Of a stretch of 64,000 nucleotides of DNA, positions 23,452 through 34,354 are shown piece after piece. Position 1 is the stretch's first letter. The number at the start of each line of letters is the position of its first letter. The stretch is taken from the NCBI RefSeq assembly GCF_000001735.4, contig NC_003070.9:2604001-2668000 (forward strand), given 5' to 3'. The DNA is from Arabidopsis thaliana (taxonomy: Eukaryota; Streptophyta; Magnoliopsida; Brassicales; Brassicaceae). The position numbers were made by a program, and so were the translations under genes. The notes under the pieces were generated by a model that saw nothing but the letters and a program-made list of their open reading frames with translations, made no database searches and was not told the origin of the DNA.

Positions 23452-26400
23452 CTCTACTCAAGAAAACAGCTTCAATTGATGATATCTCTTCTTGATTAGT
23501 CTCTTTTCTGCAAAACACATTAAATCTTGAAATGATGAAAAAGATGATAATCACTATTGAGAGAAGCTCGAGTTAAGAAACACAAGAGAGAACTAGCTAG
23601 GGAGAGGGAGAGGGAGAGAGATTGCAAAGTCTTATAATTAATTCTTGATTAGTTGATCAAATGATTGGAATTTGAAAAGAAAAAGCTAGTTGATGATATG
23701 AACATGAAAGTAAGATATCTATGTGTTTACCTTTTGTGATGTTTTGCTTTTGGTGTTTGAGAACAAAGAGGAGAGAGAGAAAGTAGAATGGAAGCTTTCT
23801 CGTCAAAGGCTTTTTTATGGCTGAACAGAAAAACAAAAGAGGGTCCAATCTTTTCTCTTTCCGAGATACATATACAAAATTATGTGGGCGTGTATATATT
23901 TGTAGTTGGATAGAGAAATGATAATAAAGTATTAGTAATTGACTAATGTATAGTATCATTACTCTTTCTCTCTTTATTACTATTCTCTCTATACTTGTAT
24001 GTGAAGAAACCTTTGTGATTCATCATCACTCTCTCCTTTTCACCACCTTTCTCTATCTATTTCCATAGTAAACACAAATTCCACTTGCTAAATTTCAAAA
24101 TTTTATTGAAGAAAACAATAAAGAAATATTGATAATTTTTCATGGTAAATCAGACGAAGATCTTGTCCTTCCTAGACTTTGTCTCCAGGCTATATTTATG
24201 TGTTGCATTTTTTTTTGTTTTCCAAATAATAATATTGGGTTCAAAAAAGTTGTACAGAAAATTGAAAATTTAGTTGACTAACTTTATAGCTGTCAAGGGT
24301 GAAGCTAGTACTTGGCAATTGATCAGATGGAGTGGACGATCTCTATTCATACACAAACCTGAAATGTAGAAGTTAAACAGAAAATCAAAAGTCTAAGAGT
24401 GCTTAATTAAAAGAGCTTTATCCTTGTTAAGAAAAAGAATGGAGCTTTATCTTTGGTAAAGAATAAAAGAGCCTTATCCAATATGTAGAAGATAAATAAG
24501 ATGATTGGATATAAGATTAATTGGACCGATCACAAGAAAATGGAGGTAGATTATTAAGAAAACTATCGACTTCTCTAGGTAGAAAAAAATTGAGCGAGAA
24601 GAAAATTAAATGAGAGTTTGTAATTTAGTCCATAAAATAAAAATAGAAGAAAGAGAGCAGAAAAAGAGGAGGAACCCACTAGAATCACTGACTCCTACTC
24701 CACAATCTCTCTCTCTCTCTTTGTAACCGCCTGTTTGTGCTTATTGGCTCTTTTTCATCAAATCTCTTTTTGGGCTTATTCACGTACACATTTTTTCAAT
24801 AATCTATCATCTTTTCTGTAGTATTATTCATCGTATTCACGTACATGCCTATATCAAAATACGTATCTGTATATGTGAAAGTAAAGTGGTGAAATTTGCA
24901 TAAAAGAATTGGGTTTCACTCTATCATCTTAGCAGCATGGATCATGCATGAAGTTATTTTTTCTAAGTAGTCTGTGTGTTAATCTAAAACCAAAAGAAAA
25001 CTAACAGGAAAATTCTAGAATTATATCAAGAATCTTTGAATGGGCATGATATATACAGCATATACTTTATATTTTTGCCAAAAAAAAAATGATATATATA
25101 TCTTTAGTCTAGTAAACAAATATATACTATAACTAAATGATCGAATACAACTCCCCAGCTATAGTTTAAGCTAAATTATATATATTATTTGGATGATCTA
25201 ATGAGTTTGTTATTGGAATAGTACTAGAGATAGTGATGAAATAATGTTAATACACATAATCATAAATTCATAATCAAAGACAATGCATTAATGTGGGATA
25301 AGGAATGTTTGTTGATTTGTGTATGTATATTAAAATAGCAGAATCGAGTGAGTTTCTATTTCTAAACTACAACTCTTTTTGTTAAATGACCTTTGAGACA
25401 GAGAGAGGGATAAGAATAGTATGAATATAATACGTCTACTTATATGTAACACACTATACATAATTACAGATTTTTTTTTAGTTTCATCTTCAGTCTATAA
25501 CCTTTTGAAAGCCGAGAGTGATAATATGTGAAACAGTTTCTGAAAGTTTTTTCTTCTTCTCAAAAATTAACAGCTTTTAGGCTTTAAGTTTCAAATTTGG
25601 ATATAATAGAACTAGAGCAACTTTCTCTAGTCGGTTAACCTAACATACTTAAGTATTGAATAATTAACTATTTTGCCTCTACCAGTTCAACCAAAAAAGC
25701 CTTAGAATAATGACAATTATGTAGACCAATAAGATAAAATTAAACGGCCTTCTTGCATTAATCGTAAATAAATATAGAAAATAGCATTAAAATTATCAAT
25801 AATTATTGTAAACATCTCAATCGAGTGTTATTTAAATTGATTAGTTTGGTATTATCCTATAATTTTGTTGATCGGTCAACATCCACTCCCTGTCATCACC
25901 TAAATCCTAATGCCACATTTCAGATTCCTTTCCTTTATTAGAAATTGTTATATGCCTCCTTTGATTCGTATAGCTGTTTTAGTCAATGCAGCTCTCTTGC
26001 AAATCCACATTTGTCATGGCTTTATTCCTTTAGTTTGTGTCATAATGACCCCCTCCGAATTGAGAATTTATTTTTCACGGCTCTTTAGATGCTTTTTTTG
26101 GGTTCGGTAGAAGTATATAACTCACGGTTAAGCTTTTATAGAATCTCAATATTAATTTGTCCATCAAGGCATCAAAATAATGTTTAGATTACCATCTCAG
26201 CCCAATACCGGCCATAATCTTATATGGAGGATGCATATTATTATGTAGACATCAATGATCAATCACTTTGGGACAACTACTCAAGCTCGTTTTCTAACGA
26301 ATTGGGATTTTTGAATTACTTACTCAAAATAGTGTAGTCGGTTTTGGTCTAGCATGATCTAAAAAGTCCAACAAGCCGAGAGGCCCAAAACCCTAATATT

Positions 26401-27307
26401 CAAAACTTCGTGGCCTAAATGTTTCATCCTGTGTAATTTTCTTCAACAACCATTATCTTGGGTGAAAATTGTCAAATTTGCATATTTTCCATTATTGTCA
26501 TTGACTTTCTGATTCGGTAACAGTCATATGATGTAAAAATGGGCCACATCCTTATTTGGTTTGCTTCAGGCCCATATTCGTTTGGGCTGTTAGATTGTAG
26601 CAATGGTACAAAGATCTGCAATTGATGTAATTTAACCTTGGTTAATGGTGTAATTTTATTTTATTTTGTTGGGGTCAAACTGAAAGCCTCAAAGGATAAG
26701 AGTTTTTTTCTGTTTTTTTTTTTTCACACTTTTTTTTGTTTTGTTAGAATTCATAAAAGGGTAATATAAACTTGTTAAAAAGAAATACAGTAGATACGTC
26801 ATATATACAGAAAAAGTAAGAGAGACAGATGTTATCAAATAGGGGGGAGTAAAACCCACTCTAATACTACTTGTTATGCTTAAATATAAAAATGAATAAA
26901 AGACTTGGAAATCAAATAAGGAAGTGAGTGATTCCCACGTCGCACCTTCCTCCTAACCCTTTTCTTCATCGCCACTCAATCTTTCTCTCTGCAACATCCT
27001 CTCTTGTAACGTGTAACTTGCCAACCTTTTCTTTTTTATTAACCCAAGTTCGTTGCCGGCCATTACCAATTCCTTTATCCCATAATCTCTTCTCTGCTTC
27101 CTTCTTCCATCACATTCCCCAAAAAGTCTCAACACAGAGCGAGAAGAAGACTCAGGTTTTGCGAGAGGAGAGATAGAGAGACTTAGAAAGCTCGGTAAGT
27201 CCGAACTTTGGTGGTTCGGCGGCTCTACGTCGTCTGTAGGTCGAGTCGTCCTGGAGCTCGCCCGTTGTTTCTCGACGGCGGAGGTGGAAGACAACGACCG
27301 ACCAGCC
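23452..27307. other. Large gene-poor region between TGA9 and the CRIB-RhoGAP gene
   Basis: These 3.86 kb contain the TGA9 leader (with a probable 5'-UTR intron, donor near 23729 and acceptor near 23509), its promoter, and the RhoGAP promoter. CT and GA runs occur near 23600 and 24706-24720. Short open frames, for example at 25910-26110, have no recognisable homology. A group of TGGGCY elements and a telo-box at 26382-26588 is listed separately. One or two small or noncoding loci could hide here, but I cannot support any from sequence. Confidence 0.5.
26382..26588. promoter_or_regulatory. Cluster of site II (TGGGCY) elements with a telo-box
   Basis: Four site II type motifs lie within 207 bp: GGCCCA at 26382-26387, TGGGCC at 26540-26545, GGCCCA at 26569-26574 and TGGGCT at 26583-26588. 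A telo-box AAACCCTAA at 26388-26396 directly follows the first one. This pairing is typical of promoters of ribosomal, mitochondrial and cell-cycle genes bound by TCP and telo-box factors. The nearest start codon downstream is the CRIB-RhoGAP gene, 720 bp away. Confidence 0.55.
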
Positions 27308-28669
27308 ATGGACATTGGCGGTCCAACCAATATCCGCCACGTGGCTCACGTTACCTTCGATCGCTTCGATGGCTTCCTCGGCCTTCCCTCTGAGTTCGAG
27401 CCTGATGTCCCCAGAAAAGCTCCCAGTGCAAGGTTTATATATACTTTCTTCTTCTTCTTCTTTAAACTCATTGAGAATTGGTTTTGAGAGATTTAGATTT
27501 CATATCATCATCTTGTTTGTGTTTGGCAGTGCAACGGTGTTTGGGGTATCGACAGAGTCAATGCAGTTATCATACGACTCGAGAGGGAACTGTGTTCCTG
27601 TGATACTGTTGCTATTGCAGAGCCGGCTTTATGATCAAGGAGGCTTGCAGGCAGAAGGAGTATTCAGAATCACTGGAGAGAACAGCGAGGAAGAGTTTGT
27701 TAGGGAGCAGCTTAATAAAGGGATCATACCTGATGGGATTGATGTCCATTGTTTAGCCGGTCTTATTAAGGTTCTTGTTGTGATTGTGAATCACCTTACC
27801 TTTGTTTTTGAAAATGGTAGGCCTGAGTTTGATTATGTATGTGTGTGTGGGTTCAGGCTTGGTTCAGAGAGCTGCCGAGAGGGGTACTGGATCCTCTGCC
27901 ATCGGAGCAAGTGATGCAGTGTGAGTCAGATGAGGATTTTGTCAAAGTTGTGAGACTTTTACCTCAAACAGAAGCTTCTCTTCTCAATTGGGCCATCAAT
28001 CTCATGGCTGATGTTATTCAGTTTGAGCATGTTAATAAGATGAACTCTCGTAACCTTGCTTTAGTCTTTGCCCCCAACATGTCTCAGGTCAGTCTTTTTT
28101 TATTACCAACACTAAAATGCACAAGTTACACTCTCATTAAGCATGTGTTTGATTAATGGCTGCAATAAATCACCGTATAGAGAGCTAATATGACAGTTAA
28201 ATAGCAGAGCATGATTCTACAACTTCGGAGGTTTGAAATGTATTGGCTCTGTTTTGGTTTTTGTGTGTAGATGGCAGACCCTTTAACTGCATTGATGTAT
28301 GCGGTCCAAGTGATGAAGTTGCTCAAGAGCCTCACAGAGAAGACTGTGAGAGAAAGGGAAGCTTCCTCTTCTGTGGTTGACAGAAGATGTAGCAAAGAAG
28401 CCGAAGATGGCGAGAAAGAAAAAGACAATGAAGAGGAAGAAGAAGATGAAGAAGAGGAGGAAGAAGAAGAAGATGAAGATGAAGATGAAGAAGAAGAAGG
28501 AGATGGTGTGTACATAATTAAGGAGGAAGAAGCATCAGAGATAATAAAAGTGGTTGCTGATGAACACAAGTCAGGAAGCATAAAGAGTGAGTTTGAGGGA
28601 TCTAGTGCTACGGATTCAAAGGGAGATAATGGAGTTGTGCAGCCACCCATTTGCAGCTCGAACCCGTAG
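27308..28669 (+). CDS. ROPGAP5: CRIB-motif Rho GTPase-activating protein (ROP GAP)
   Basis: Exons 27308-27432, 27530-27770, 27857-28087 and 28271-28669 encode 331 residues. The protein opens directly with a CRIB motif (IGGPTNIRHVAHVTFDRFDGFLGLP, residues 3-27), followed by the RhoGAP domain. The arginine finger is Arg88 in GVFRITGENSEEEF, and the conserved helices NKGIIPDGIDVHCLAGLIK and NSRNLALVFAPNMSQ are intact. Plant CRIB-GAPs switch off ROP GTPases at the plasma membrane or cytoskeleton. The C-terminus has an almost pure Glu/Asp run at about residues 253-277 coded by a GAA/GAT repeat. Compared with other plant CRIB-GAPs the N-terminal extension is absent. The frame stays open upstream of the ATG without another ATG, so 27308 is the natural start. 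It matches At1g08340; the ROPGAP number is from memory. Confidence 0.87.
28429..28503 (+). repeat. GAA/GAT trinucleotide-rich tract inside ROP GAP exon 4
   Basis: About 75 bp of GAA, GAG, GAT and GAC codons encode an uninterrupted acidic run. On the opposite strand it reads as a serine repeat, which creates a long but spurious antisense open frame over the same exon. Confidence 0.9.
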
Positions 28670-28969
28670 GAAGCAAGTGAAGTTGATGCTTTTTTTCTTT
28701 TTAGTTTACTGTGTGTTTTGGATTGCTTTATTTGATTGCATAATGCATATGTAACTTCTAAGTGATGTAGTTTGTTGTTGAATGGTGATATGAAATGAAG
28801 ACTAACTCTGTGGGATGAACAACATAATGTATCTCTGCTTTTCATATCTAGTAAGATCATTTCCATTCCTTAAAAGAAACATGAAAGAGTTAACAACTAA
28901 AATCAAAAAGATACTAATACAGAGATGAGTCGCATGATGAAAGGAAGAGGACCCTTTAGTTCTTGGGAG
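28670..28969. other. Convergent 3' flanks of ROP GAP and TM9 genes
   Basis: This 300-bp stretch holds the two 3' UTRs. No other feature is seen. Confidence 0.6.
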
Positions 28970-31605
28970 TTATTCAAGCTTGACAGAACGATAGATGTGG
29001 CGAATAAACATCAAAGAAGCCAAGAAACTTATGGTTCCAAGAACCAAGAAGAGGGCGTAACATAACAAAGCAGTGTATCCTAAGTAAAAGCTCAGCTGCA
29101 GAAATCCAGTCATGTCTGACCTGAGATAGAACAATACTCCATACCCATACATGAACACCGCTGTGAATCCTCCGCACAATATCGATCTGCAAAGAATTTT
29201 AATAGTATCGTCTATAATTTTAGTATGTCCCTTTGGAAATTAAGTGATTATTCTAAAAGCACAATCATGTTTCACATTTTTCCTACTATGACCGTTTCAA
29301 TCTATATACTCAAGGTAAATATGTATCAGGTGATGGATTCTCATCATACATAGTCAATCAAATCCACATGTTTGGATAGAAAAGAACGCAGTACAGTATA
29401 AGAATACGTACCTCCACCACCATTCATGATCTTCACCGGATAGCTGAATGTAGGTCAAGATAATACCGACACTCGAACTCAAGAAGATAAGCACAATGAA
29501 TGTAAAAAGCATTATTCCAGGCGAGGTATATATCTTAAATCCCCACAAGCTTGCATAGAGTTGGTGCCATTCGAGAACAACTGCACTGAAAGGTACAAAG
29601 CCTCCAAGAAACACCTGATACAGCTTTCTACGGTACCAATTCTGTGGTGGAATTTCTCGGGGGTTTCTTTTAACAGCGGATGGGGGTTGAAACTCTAATA
29701 ATCCAAATCGGTTACCTAACACTCCTCCCAACATGAGAAATGGGATATTCAAAAGAGTGAAAATGAGTATGATGATGACTATTGTGCCAAAGGGGAGTGC
29801 AGCTGTTGCCCCATAAGTAATTGCCACAGTGTTGAGAACCGAAAGTATTATGAAGAAAGGAACCGGATAGAGGATCCCAGCAAGACGAACACTCCTTTTC
29901 TGAAAAAGGCAATAATGATTTAACAAATAAGGTTATACGAACAATGAATCTTTCGAGGTCAGAAAAAGTAGAAAGCACTAGAAAAGTCAATCACCTGTTT
30001 ATTTCCCTCGAATTGGCTATGGAAAGAAGTAGATGTGTAACCAGCCACTATTGATGTTAGAGTGTACATGATGACGAGAGAAGTCAACAGCATTCCACGA
30101 TTGTATGGGTAGAGAAAACCGGTGAAGGCCAATGCAAATAGAGCAATAATCCTGAAGACGAAAAACAAGTTAGAAACAACAATAATAAGAAGCCAAATGT
30201 TTTTTTTTTGGTAAGTAGAAGCCAAATGTTTATAGATAATAGAAGCTTACAACAGTAATAATGGAATTATAGATAATAGAAGCTTACAAGATTAGCAACT
30301 GAGTACCAGTTCCTAAGATTGCACAAAGCCAGCTGATGTTCCGAGGACATCGAAATACATCACTATGTACGAGTTTCCAACCTGCTTCCTTTCTCTCTTC
30401 TTCATCTCCGATAGAGTAACTGAAATGCATAAAGGAGAAGTTAAACTCAAAAATGTAAATTTTATCACCACATCCGTTAAACTACGCAAAACAAGAATAG
30501 TCTCCTAAGAAAAAATTGTCACCTTCTTAGTTCATTCTTGAGATGGCGCATGAAGAGAAAAGATATAAGTCCAATTAACAAAACAACAACAGTTATCGAG
30601 TTGAGAAATGAGAAGAAGTGAATCTTCTGGCTGATAGGATGAAACGACGCCCGGGAGTACTTATTCATTCTTGTCTCAGAGCGTTCTGAAGTCAGATTCC
30701 AAGAAACCGAGTATGTAAATTGAACATCAATCTCAGTGTTCTCGGATATATCAACCATATAACTCGGATCACTAAAACTGTTGATCTCAATAACTTTGTC
30801 TGCATTGTACAGAACATTGAACTTTAAGTGACTGAATATATAATACTTAGTATGCTTCTCCCCTTGACCAAAATAATCTCCCTCTACTTTTCCAACAAAT
30901 CCCCACAAAGGGAGATCATCGTAGTACATTTGAAAGTAGTAATCTTGAGCAATAATATCTCTGAACCTGGCAATATCACTCGATGTTAATCTCTTCCGGC
31001 ACAATACAAAATGAGTTTTGTCCTCCCTAAATTTCAGCTTATATAAAGAGCTCATTAAACGATCACCATTAAGAACTTCCCCAAGAGTTTCCTGTTTCTC
31101 AATCACAGGCCCTACAAAATATAAAACAATCCTAAATCAAAAGACCGAAACTAGGGACAGATACAAATCCTAATGTAAAACTAAAAGGACATCATTGAGA
31201 AACCTAACCTCGACGGCAGAACGGCAAATCATAGTATTGATAGGTCTCACTGCAAACAAAACAAAACACCAAACTTTAAAATGGGGTTTAAGAAAATGTG
31301 CCATCTTTGAGTTCCATGGTCAAACTAAAGCTAGAACAAAAACATATCTTACACATTCTCTAACTTGATCTCCTCCTCTTAGATTACTCACCCGTCATCA
31401 TAAGCCAATAAAAAGCAAAATGCATAAGAATTACCAAAAGATTTGAATTTGAGAACAACCTCGGATTGTGGAGAGGACCCACTTTGTTGACGAACAAAGG
31501 GACATGATCGCCGGCATTATAATGGTTCGACGAGCCTGATCCGATTCCGATCCAGAAGGTCAATGCAAGTAGGACTTGTAGTACAGTAAGCAGAAATTGC
31601 GCCAT
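28970..31605 (-). CDS. TMN5: Transmembrane nine (TM9/EMP70) superfamily endomembrane protein
   Basis: Seven coding exons on the minus strand, 31605-31460, 31249-31209, 31111-30523, 30419-30288, 30151-29995, 29899-29412 and 29186-28970, encode 589 residues. A signal peptide (MAQFLLTVLQVLLALTFWIGIGSGSS) leads into the lumenal domain with the family motif HNPSETYQYYDLPFC. After residue ~240 there are about nine hydrophobic spans, including GTGTQLLIL, LFALAFTGFLYPYNRG and the terminal GGFTAVFMYGYGVLFYL region. The C-terminus SVKLE fits the KXD/E COPI-binding Golgi retention signal known in plant EMP/TMN proteins. Members act in Golgi/endosome membrane protein trafficking. The gene diverges from RPL10aA across 625 bp and matches At1g08350; the TMN5 number is from memory. 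Intron 4 carries two small tandem duplications. Confidence 0.92.
30188..30289. repeat. Two short direct duplications in TM9 gene intron 4, one including the splice donor
   Basis: A 15-bp unit occurs at 30188-30202 and again at 30217-30231. A 23-bp unit occurs at 30230-30252 and again at 30267-30289. The second unit overlaps the end of exon 30419-30288 and its GTAAGC donor, so a decoy copy of the donor lies 37 bp into the intron. Confidence 0.85.
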
Positions 31606-32230
31606 GAATTGGCACTCTTCTTCTGCTGGGTTCCAAAAGAAACGAATCAATATGTGCAACAAGAAGAGCTCCAGAAGCAGTCATCTTCTAAAATCTTAAT
31701 CTAACAACAGCTCAAGAAGAAAAAAATTCCATAGCTAGAGAGAACACAAAGTCACAAGACGACGTCGTAGAGGCACAAAGTCAAACCTGAATGGCTTAAG
31801 CCGAACTGAGTGGTTTTGACTAGACCATCATCAGAAAAGTCTCCAAGACGGTAGTCGGATGTTAGATCGCTCAAGTAATTTTTGGTTTTGTTGGTCTCAC
31901 GTTTTCAGCTGCCCATTTGATTTCAGTTTGGGCTTTTCCTTATCTCTAAAGGCCCAATTTCATTTAGGTTTAGTTTATTTGATCATTATCCTTACTATAA
32001 AGGCTTCGCCTTTCGAGAAATTTAGGGTTTCTTCTGTCTGTCTCGTCACTCAGGTTTGTGCCTCAACGACTGCTTCACTTCTAGCTTGATTCTTCTTCTT
32101 CGTTTATATGTATACTGTACATTAGATTATTCTTGTTTCTCGAGCTTCTGCTATAGATTTTGATTCTTTTTTTTGTTGTCTTTGTTTCGTTTCCAGGATC
32201 AGATCTTAGCTAAATTGAGACAAGCTCAAA
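31606..32230. promoter_or_regulatory. Bidirectional promoter of TM9 gene and RPL10aA with site II and telo-box elements
   Basis: On the RPL10aA side I see two site II elements (TGGGCT at 31929-31934 and GGCCCA at 31951-31956), a TATAAA at 31996-32001 and a telo-box TTAGGGTTT at 32022-32030. This is the combination known for Arabidopsis ribosomal-protein promoters. A leader intron is likely between the CACTCAG/GTTTGTGCC-like junction near 32053 and the TTTCCAG at 32197. The TM9 gene is read the other way from the same 625 bp. Confidence 0.7.
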
Positions 32231-33694
32231 ATGAGGTACTTGACGCATCTCTTACATTCACTGTTTAATTAGAGAACAATACGTCTCTGAATCGTGATTC
32301 AGAGACGTATTGTTCTTCTGTCATATGCAATAAGTTTAATTAGAGAACAATACGTCTCTGAATCGTGATTGTTTTTTGGATGTGCGTTATTGATAGCTTT
32401 ATGATGTTAATAGTCTAGGATTGACACGAAGTTGTTCTGCAGTTTTGCATAAATGCTCTTTACTAAGGCCTCTAAATTTGGATGACAAATCTAAATCTTG
32501 CCTCATAAAAATTTAGGTGTATTAAGATAAGATTATTTTGTATGGTAGTGTCTATAATGTGGGTTGTTCATGTTGAGGTTGTCAATGTTGTGTATTTTTG
32601 TTTGTTTAGTTAATTTGCTTAACTCTGTTCTTTGTGGGTTAATACAGTAAGCTTCAGAGTGAGGCCGTTCGTGAAGCCATCACTACTATCACAGGGAAAT
32701 CCGAGGCAAAGAAACGTAACTTTGTCGAGACTATTGAGCTCCAGATCGGTCTGAAGAACTATGACCCTCAAAAGGACAAGCGTTTCAGTGGATCTGTCAA
32801 GTTACCACATATCCCCCGTCCTAAAATGAAGATCTGCATGCTCGGAGATGCCCAGCATGTTGAAGAGGTGATATATCTTTTCATGGAAATTGATCATTTT
32901 GTGCTCTGTTTCTTGTATAATGGTTTTGTGCTCATTTCATTTGGTGGCTCTATTAGTTTCATTTGATGTTGTATATGTCTTCTGAATGTAGATGCATGAT
33001 GTTTTCGGAATTTGGTCATTGTTTATTTAGGCTTCATTTCTTGCATAATTAAATATTTGCTTATTTCATCTTGTATCTTTTCGTAGGCTGAGAAGATGGG
33101 GTTGGAAAACATGGATGTTGAGTCTCTAAAAAAGCTTAACAAGAACAAGAAACTCGTCAAGAAGCTTGCAAAGAAATACCATGCTTTCTTGGCCTCTGAG
33201 TCTGTCATTAAGCAGATTCCTCGTCTTCTTGGTCCTGGTCTTAACAAGGCAGGCAAGTTCTGGCTACAGCTAATATTCCATTGTTCTTCTTTACATCCGT
33301 TTTGATTTTGGATAGGTTTTAGTAGTCTATTTCTTTTGTCAATGTCTTTTTGATACAATGCCAATCCTTTATCCTGTGAGATTATGCTTCTTTGATGATT
33401 CTTAAGTAACATTCCTTTGCTTTACTTTACACAGGAAAATTCCCAACTCTTGTGAGCCACCAGGAATCCTTGGAGTCAAAGGTGAATGAAACAAAGGCAA
33501 CAGTGAAGTTCCAGCTGAAGAAGGTTCTGTGCATGGGAGTTGCAGTTGGTAACCTTTCAATGGAAGAGAAGCAGATCTTTCAGAATGTGCAGATGAGCGT
33601 CAACTTCCTCGTCTCGCTATTGAAGAAGAACTGGCAAAATGTCAGGTGTTTGTACCTCAAGAGCACAATGGGACCACCACAAAGAATCTTCTGA
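32231..33694 (+). CDS. RPL10AA: 60S ribosomal protein uL1 (L10a)
   Basis: Exons 32231-32235, 32648-32867, 33087-33252 and 33435-33694 encode 216 residues, the standard length for eukaryotic L10a (uL1 family), the L1-stalk protein near the ribosomal E site. The first coding exon is only five bases, ATG plus AG, so the second codon is split by intron 1. Hallmarks are [36 protein letters not shown] and the C-terminal [10 protein letters not shown]. Intron 3 must use a GC donor (GGCAG|GCAAGT at 33253), since only this restores the universally conserved reading LNKAGKFPTLV. Intron 1 contains a perfect hairpin with an extra direct copy. The promoter carries site II and telo-box elements. It matches At1g08360. 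The L10a family was also reported as a nuclear shuttling partner of the receptor kinase NIK1 in antiviral signalling. Confidence 0.96.
32263..32370. repeat. Perfect 21-bp palindrome plus direct copy in RPL10aA intron 1
   Basis: Arms 32273-32293 and 32296-32316 are exact reverse complements separated by two bases (GT). The left arm together with its flanks (32263-32299, 37 bp) is repeated identically at 32334-32370. So the intron has two direct copies and one inverted copy of the same unit. The first copy starts 28 bases after the five-base coding exon. Confidence 0.95.
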
Positions 33695-34354
33695 GCTTTC
33701 ACCTACTTAAAATTGGTGGCTATAAGACACTTCTTCTTACCCTTTCGTTTTTGTTTCAGACATATCTGTTAAACAGTGTAAGAGTTGTGCTGCTACTCTC
33801 CTCTTTAGCTTTTGGTTTGGATAATTTGAAATAACTGCAGTGATTTTGGTTAATGGATTTTGTAGCTTATATTATCTTTGAATTAGATGTGCTTATTTCA
33901 AAGACGAATCAATCCACAGATGTGAATAAAAACAGAAATTTTCGTTTTCAATTTGAAAATTGTCCTCGTGGACTGTTCCATAACCAAATTCTATTGACTA
34001 TGCAGTAATTGATCTTTGAATTAAAAGGATCAACCCACTGATTATACTCCAATTGAATAAATATTCTTCTTTAATGTTGTTTATAATCTCTTAAGCAAGC
34101 TCTAATGATGTATTTTTGAAGCAAACTCTAATGCTTTTATGGTCAGTATATTTATTCTCTTAAGTTTTATAACTAAATTACCATTTTTTTTTGCCAAAGC
34201 AGACAACAAAATAGCGAAGTGCGTTCCAAAAGTTAGCGTTTTCGTCTCCGTCCCCAAATCTCTCAGCTACCTTAAATCAGAATTCTAGGGTTCTTCCGAT
34301 TAGGGTAAAATCGAATCCAGATTTCCCAAAATTCTGATCTTTGATTTATAAAAG
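33695..34354. other. Intergenic region between RPL10aA and DCP1
   Basis: The 660 bp contain the RPL10aA 3' UTR, AT-rich spacer and the DCP1 promoter and leader. The leader contains TTCTAGGGTT and GATTAGGGTAAA near 34286 and 34300, loosely telo-box like. No gene is seen. Confidence 0.6.

Noticed and set aside
25910..26110. 66-codon frame in the long intergenic region
   Set aside because: No homology, no splice context, and hydrophobic composition expected from T-rich DNA. Could be revisited if transcribed.
26953..27330. 125-codon minus-strand frame upstream of the ROP GAP
   Set aside because: Antisense to the ROP GAP leader and CRIB exon; no recognisable domain.
28153..28866. 237-codon minus-strand open frame with a long serine run
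   Set aside because: It is the exact antisense of the ROP GAP acidic exon; the serine repeat is the complement of GAA/GAT codons. No independent evidence.
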